Part shown: positions 5,658 to 5,791 of the stretch, one piece after another | Numbering within the stretch: the stretch's first letter is position 1 | Layout of the letters: the number at the start of each line of letters is the position of its first letter | Assembly (NCBI RefSeq): GCF_910587525.1 | Contig: NZ_CAJULS010000140.1 | Location: 1 to 5,791 of the forward strand | Origin: an uncultured Oscillibacter sp. | GTDB lineage: Bacteria > Bacillota > Clostridia > Oscillospirales > Oscillospiraceae | Length of the DNA: 5,791 nucleotides | Direction: 5' to 3' | Made by a program: the position numbers and the translations under genes | The notes under the pieces: model-generated | Told to the model about the DNA's origin: nothing | Databases searched by the model: none | Seen by the model: only the letters and a program-made list of their open reading frames with translations

Positions 5658-5677
5658 GGAAATGTTTGTGATAGTAT
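5649..5677 (+). promoter_or_regulatory. Probable tRNA-Arg promoter
   Basis: TTGCAT (5649-5654), a 17-bp spacer and TAGTAT (5672-5677) are present, with TGA just before the -10. The hexamers are poorer than at the other promoters here, but the spacing and the TGn extension match them. Transcription would start near 5684, some 22 bases before the tRNA. The short leader can fold as CTGTC (5685-5689) with GACAG (5696-5700). Confidence 0.55.
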
Positions 5678-5705
5678 AAATAAGCTGTCTGAGAGGACAG
5701 GATGT

Positions 5706-5782
5706 GCGCCCTTAGCTCAGCTGGATAGAGCGTCTGGCTACGGACCAGAAGGCCGGGGGTTCGAATCCCTCAGGGCGTACCA
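5706..5782 (+). tRNA. tRNA-Arg(ACG)
   Basis: The full cloverleaf fits. The acceptor GCGCCCT (5706-5712) pairs with AGGGCGT (5772-5778), with one G-U at the first pair. The D-arm is GCTC/GAGC and the anticodon stem is TCTGG/CCAGA with loop CTACGGA, giving anticodon ACG at 5740-5742. The T-arm is GGGGG-TTCGAAT-CCCTC, and A79 discriminator and CCA are encoded (5779-5782). A34 of this tRNA is normally converted to inosine by TadA, so it reads CGU, CGC and CGA. Total length is 77 nt, with a standard variable loop. Confidence 0.97.
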
Positions 5783-5791
5783 AAACCACGG

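Noticed and set aside
1..5791. CRISPR array, transposon, prophage, attachment site or riboswitch
   Set aside because: No regularly spaced repeats, transposase or integrase motifs, target-site duplications or recognisable riboswitch core were seen. The tRNA 3' end is intact and not repeated elsewhere in the window.

Overview
The window looks like chromosome from a GC-rich, low-motility-signal Firmicute of the Clostridia class, most likely an Oscillospiraceae-type gut anaerobe (Flavonifractor/Oscillibacter-like). This placement is inferred from strong AGGAGG-type ribosome sites, clostridial-style extended -10 promoters, an SLH-anchored surface protein and GC-rich codon use. No marker gene here fixes the genus.

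Layout. Positions 1-100 hold no gene but contain a perfect 20-bp palindrome. Positions 110-2500, on the minus strand, form a four-gene operon read right to left: tsaE, tsaB, an unrecognised membrane-anchored protein and upp, closed by a hairpin terminator at 110-139. tsaE and tsaB overlap by 4 bp. tsaB and the unknown gene overlap by 13 bp inside a 22-bp tandem duplication. upp follows 26 bp later. Positions 2501-2643 are a divergent promoter region; the two back-to-back promoters have the same -35 (TTTACA), spacer length (17), TGn extension and -10 (TATACT). Rightward from there lie a SEDS-family (FtsW/RodA/SpoVE) glycosyltransferase, an exported protein with an Ig/cadherin-like domain and three SLH repeats, and a small PAP2-family membrane phosphatase with its own promoter. 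The right end carries tRNA-Arg(ACG) with encoded CCA.

How the genes fit together. The left half is housekeeping: TsaE and TsaB are part of the machinery that makes t6A in ANN-decoding tRNAs, and Upp salvages uracil to UMP. The right half is cell-envelope: a lipid II polymerase-like SEDS protein, a wall-polymer-bound SLH protein, and a PAP2 phosphatase that may recycle undecaprenyl pyrophosphate.

I see no CRISPR array, transposon, phage gene, toxin-antitoxin pair or obviously new multi-gene system. The items most worth a second look are the duplication at the tsaB stop/start junction, the mirrored divergent promoters with a palindrome on one predicted transcription start, the left-edge palindrome, and the unknown protein between tsaB and upp.
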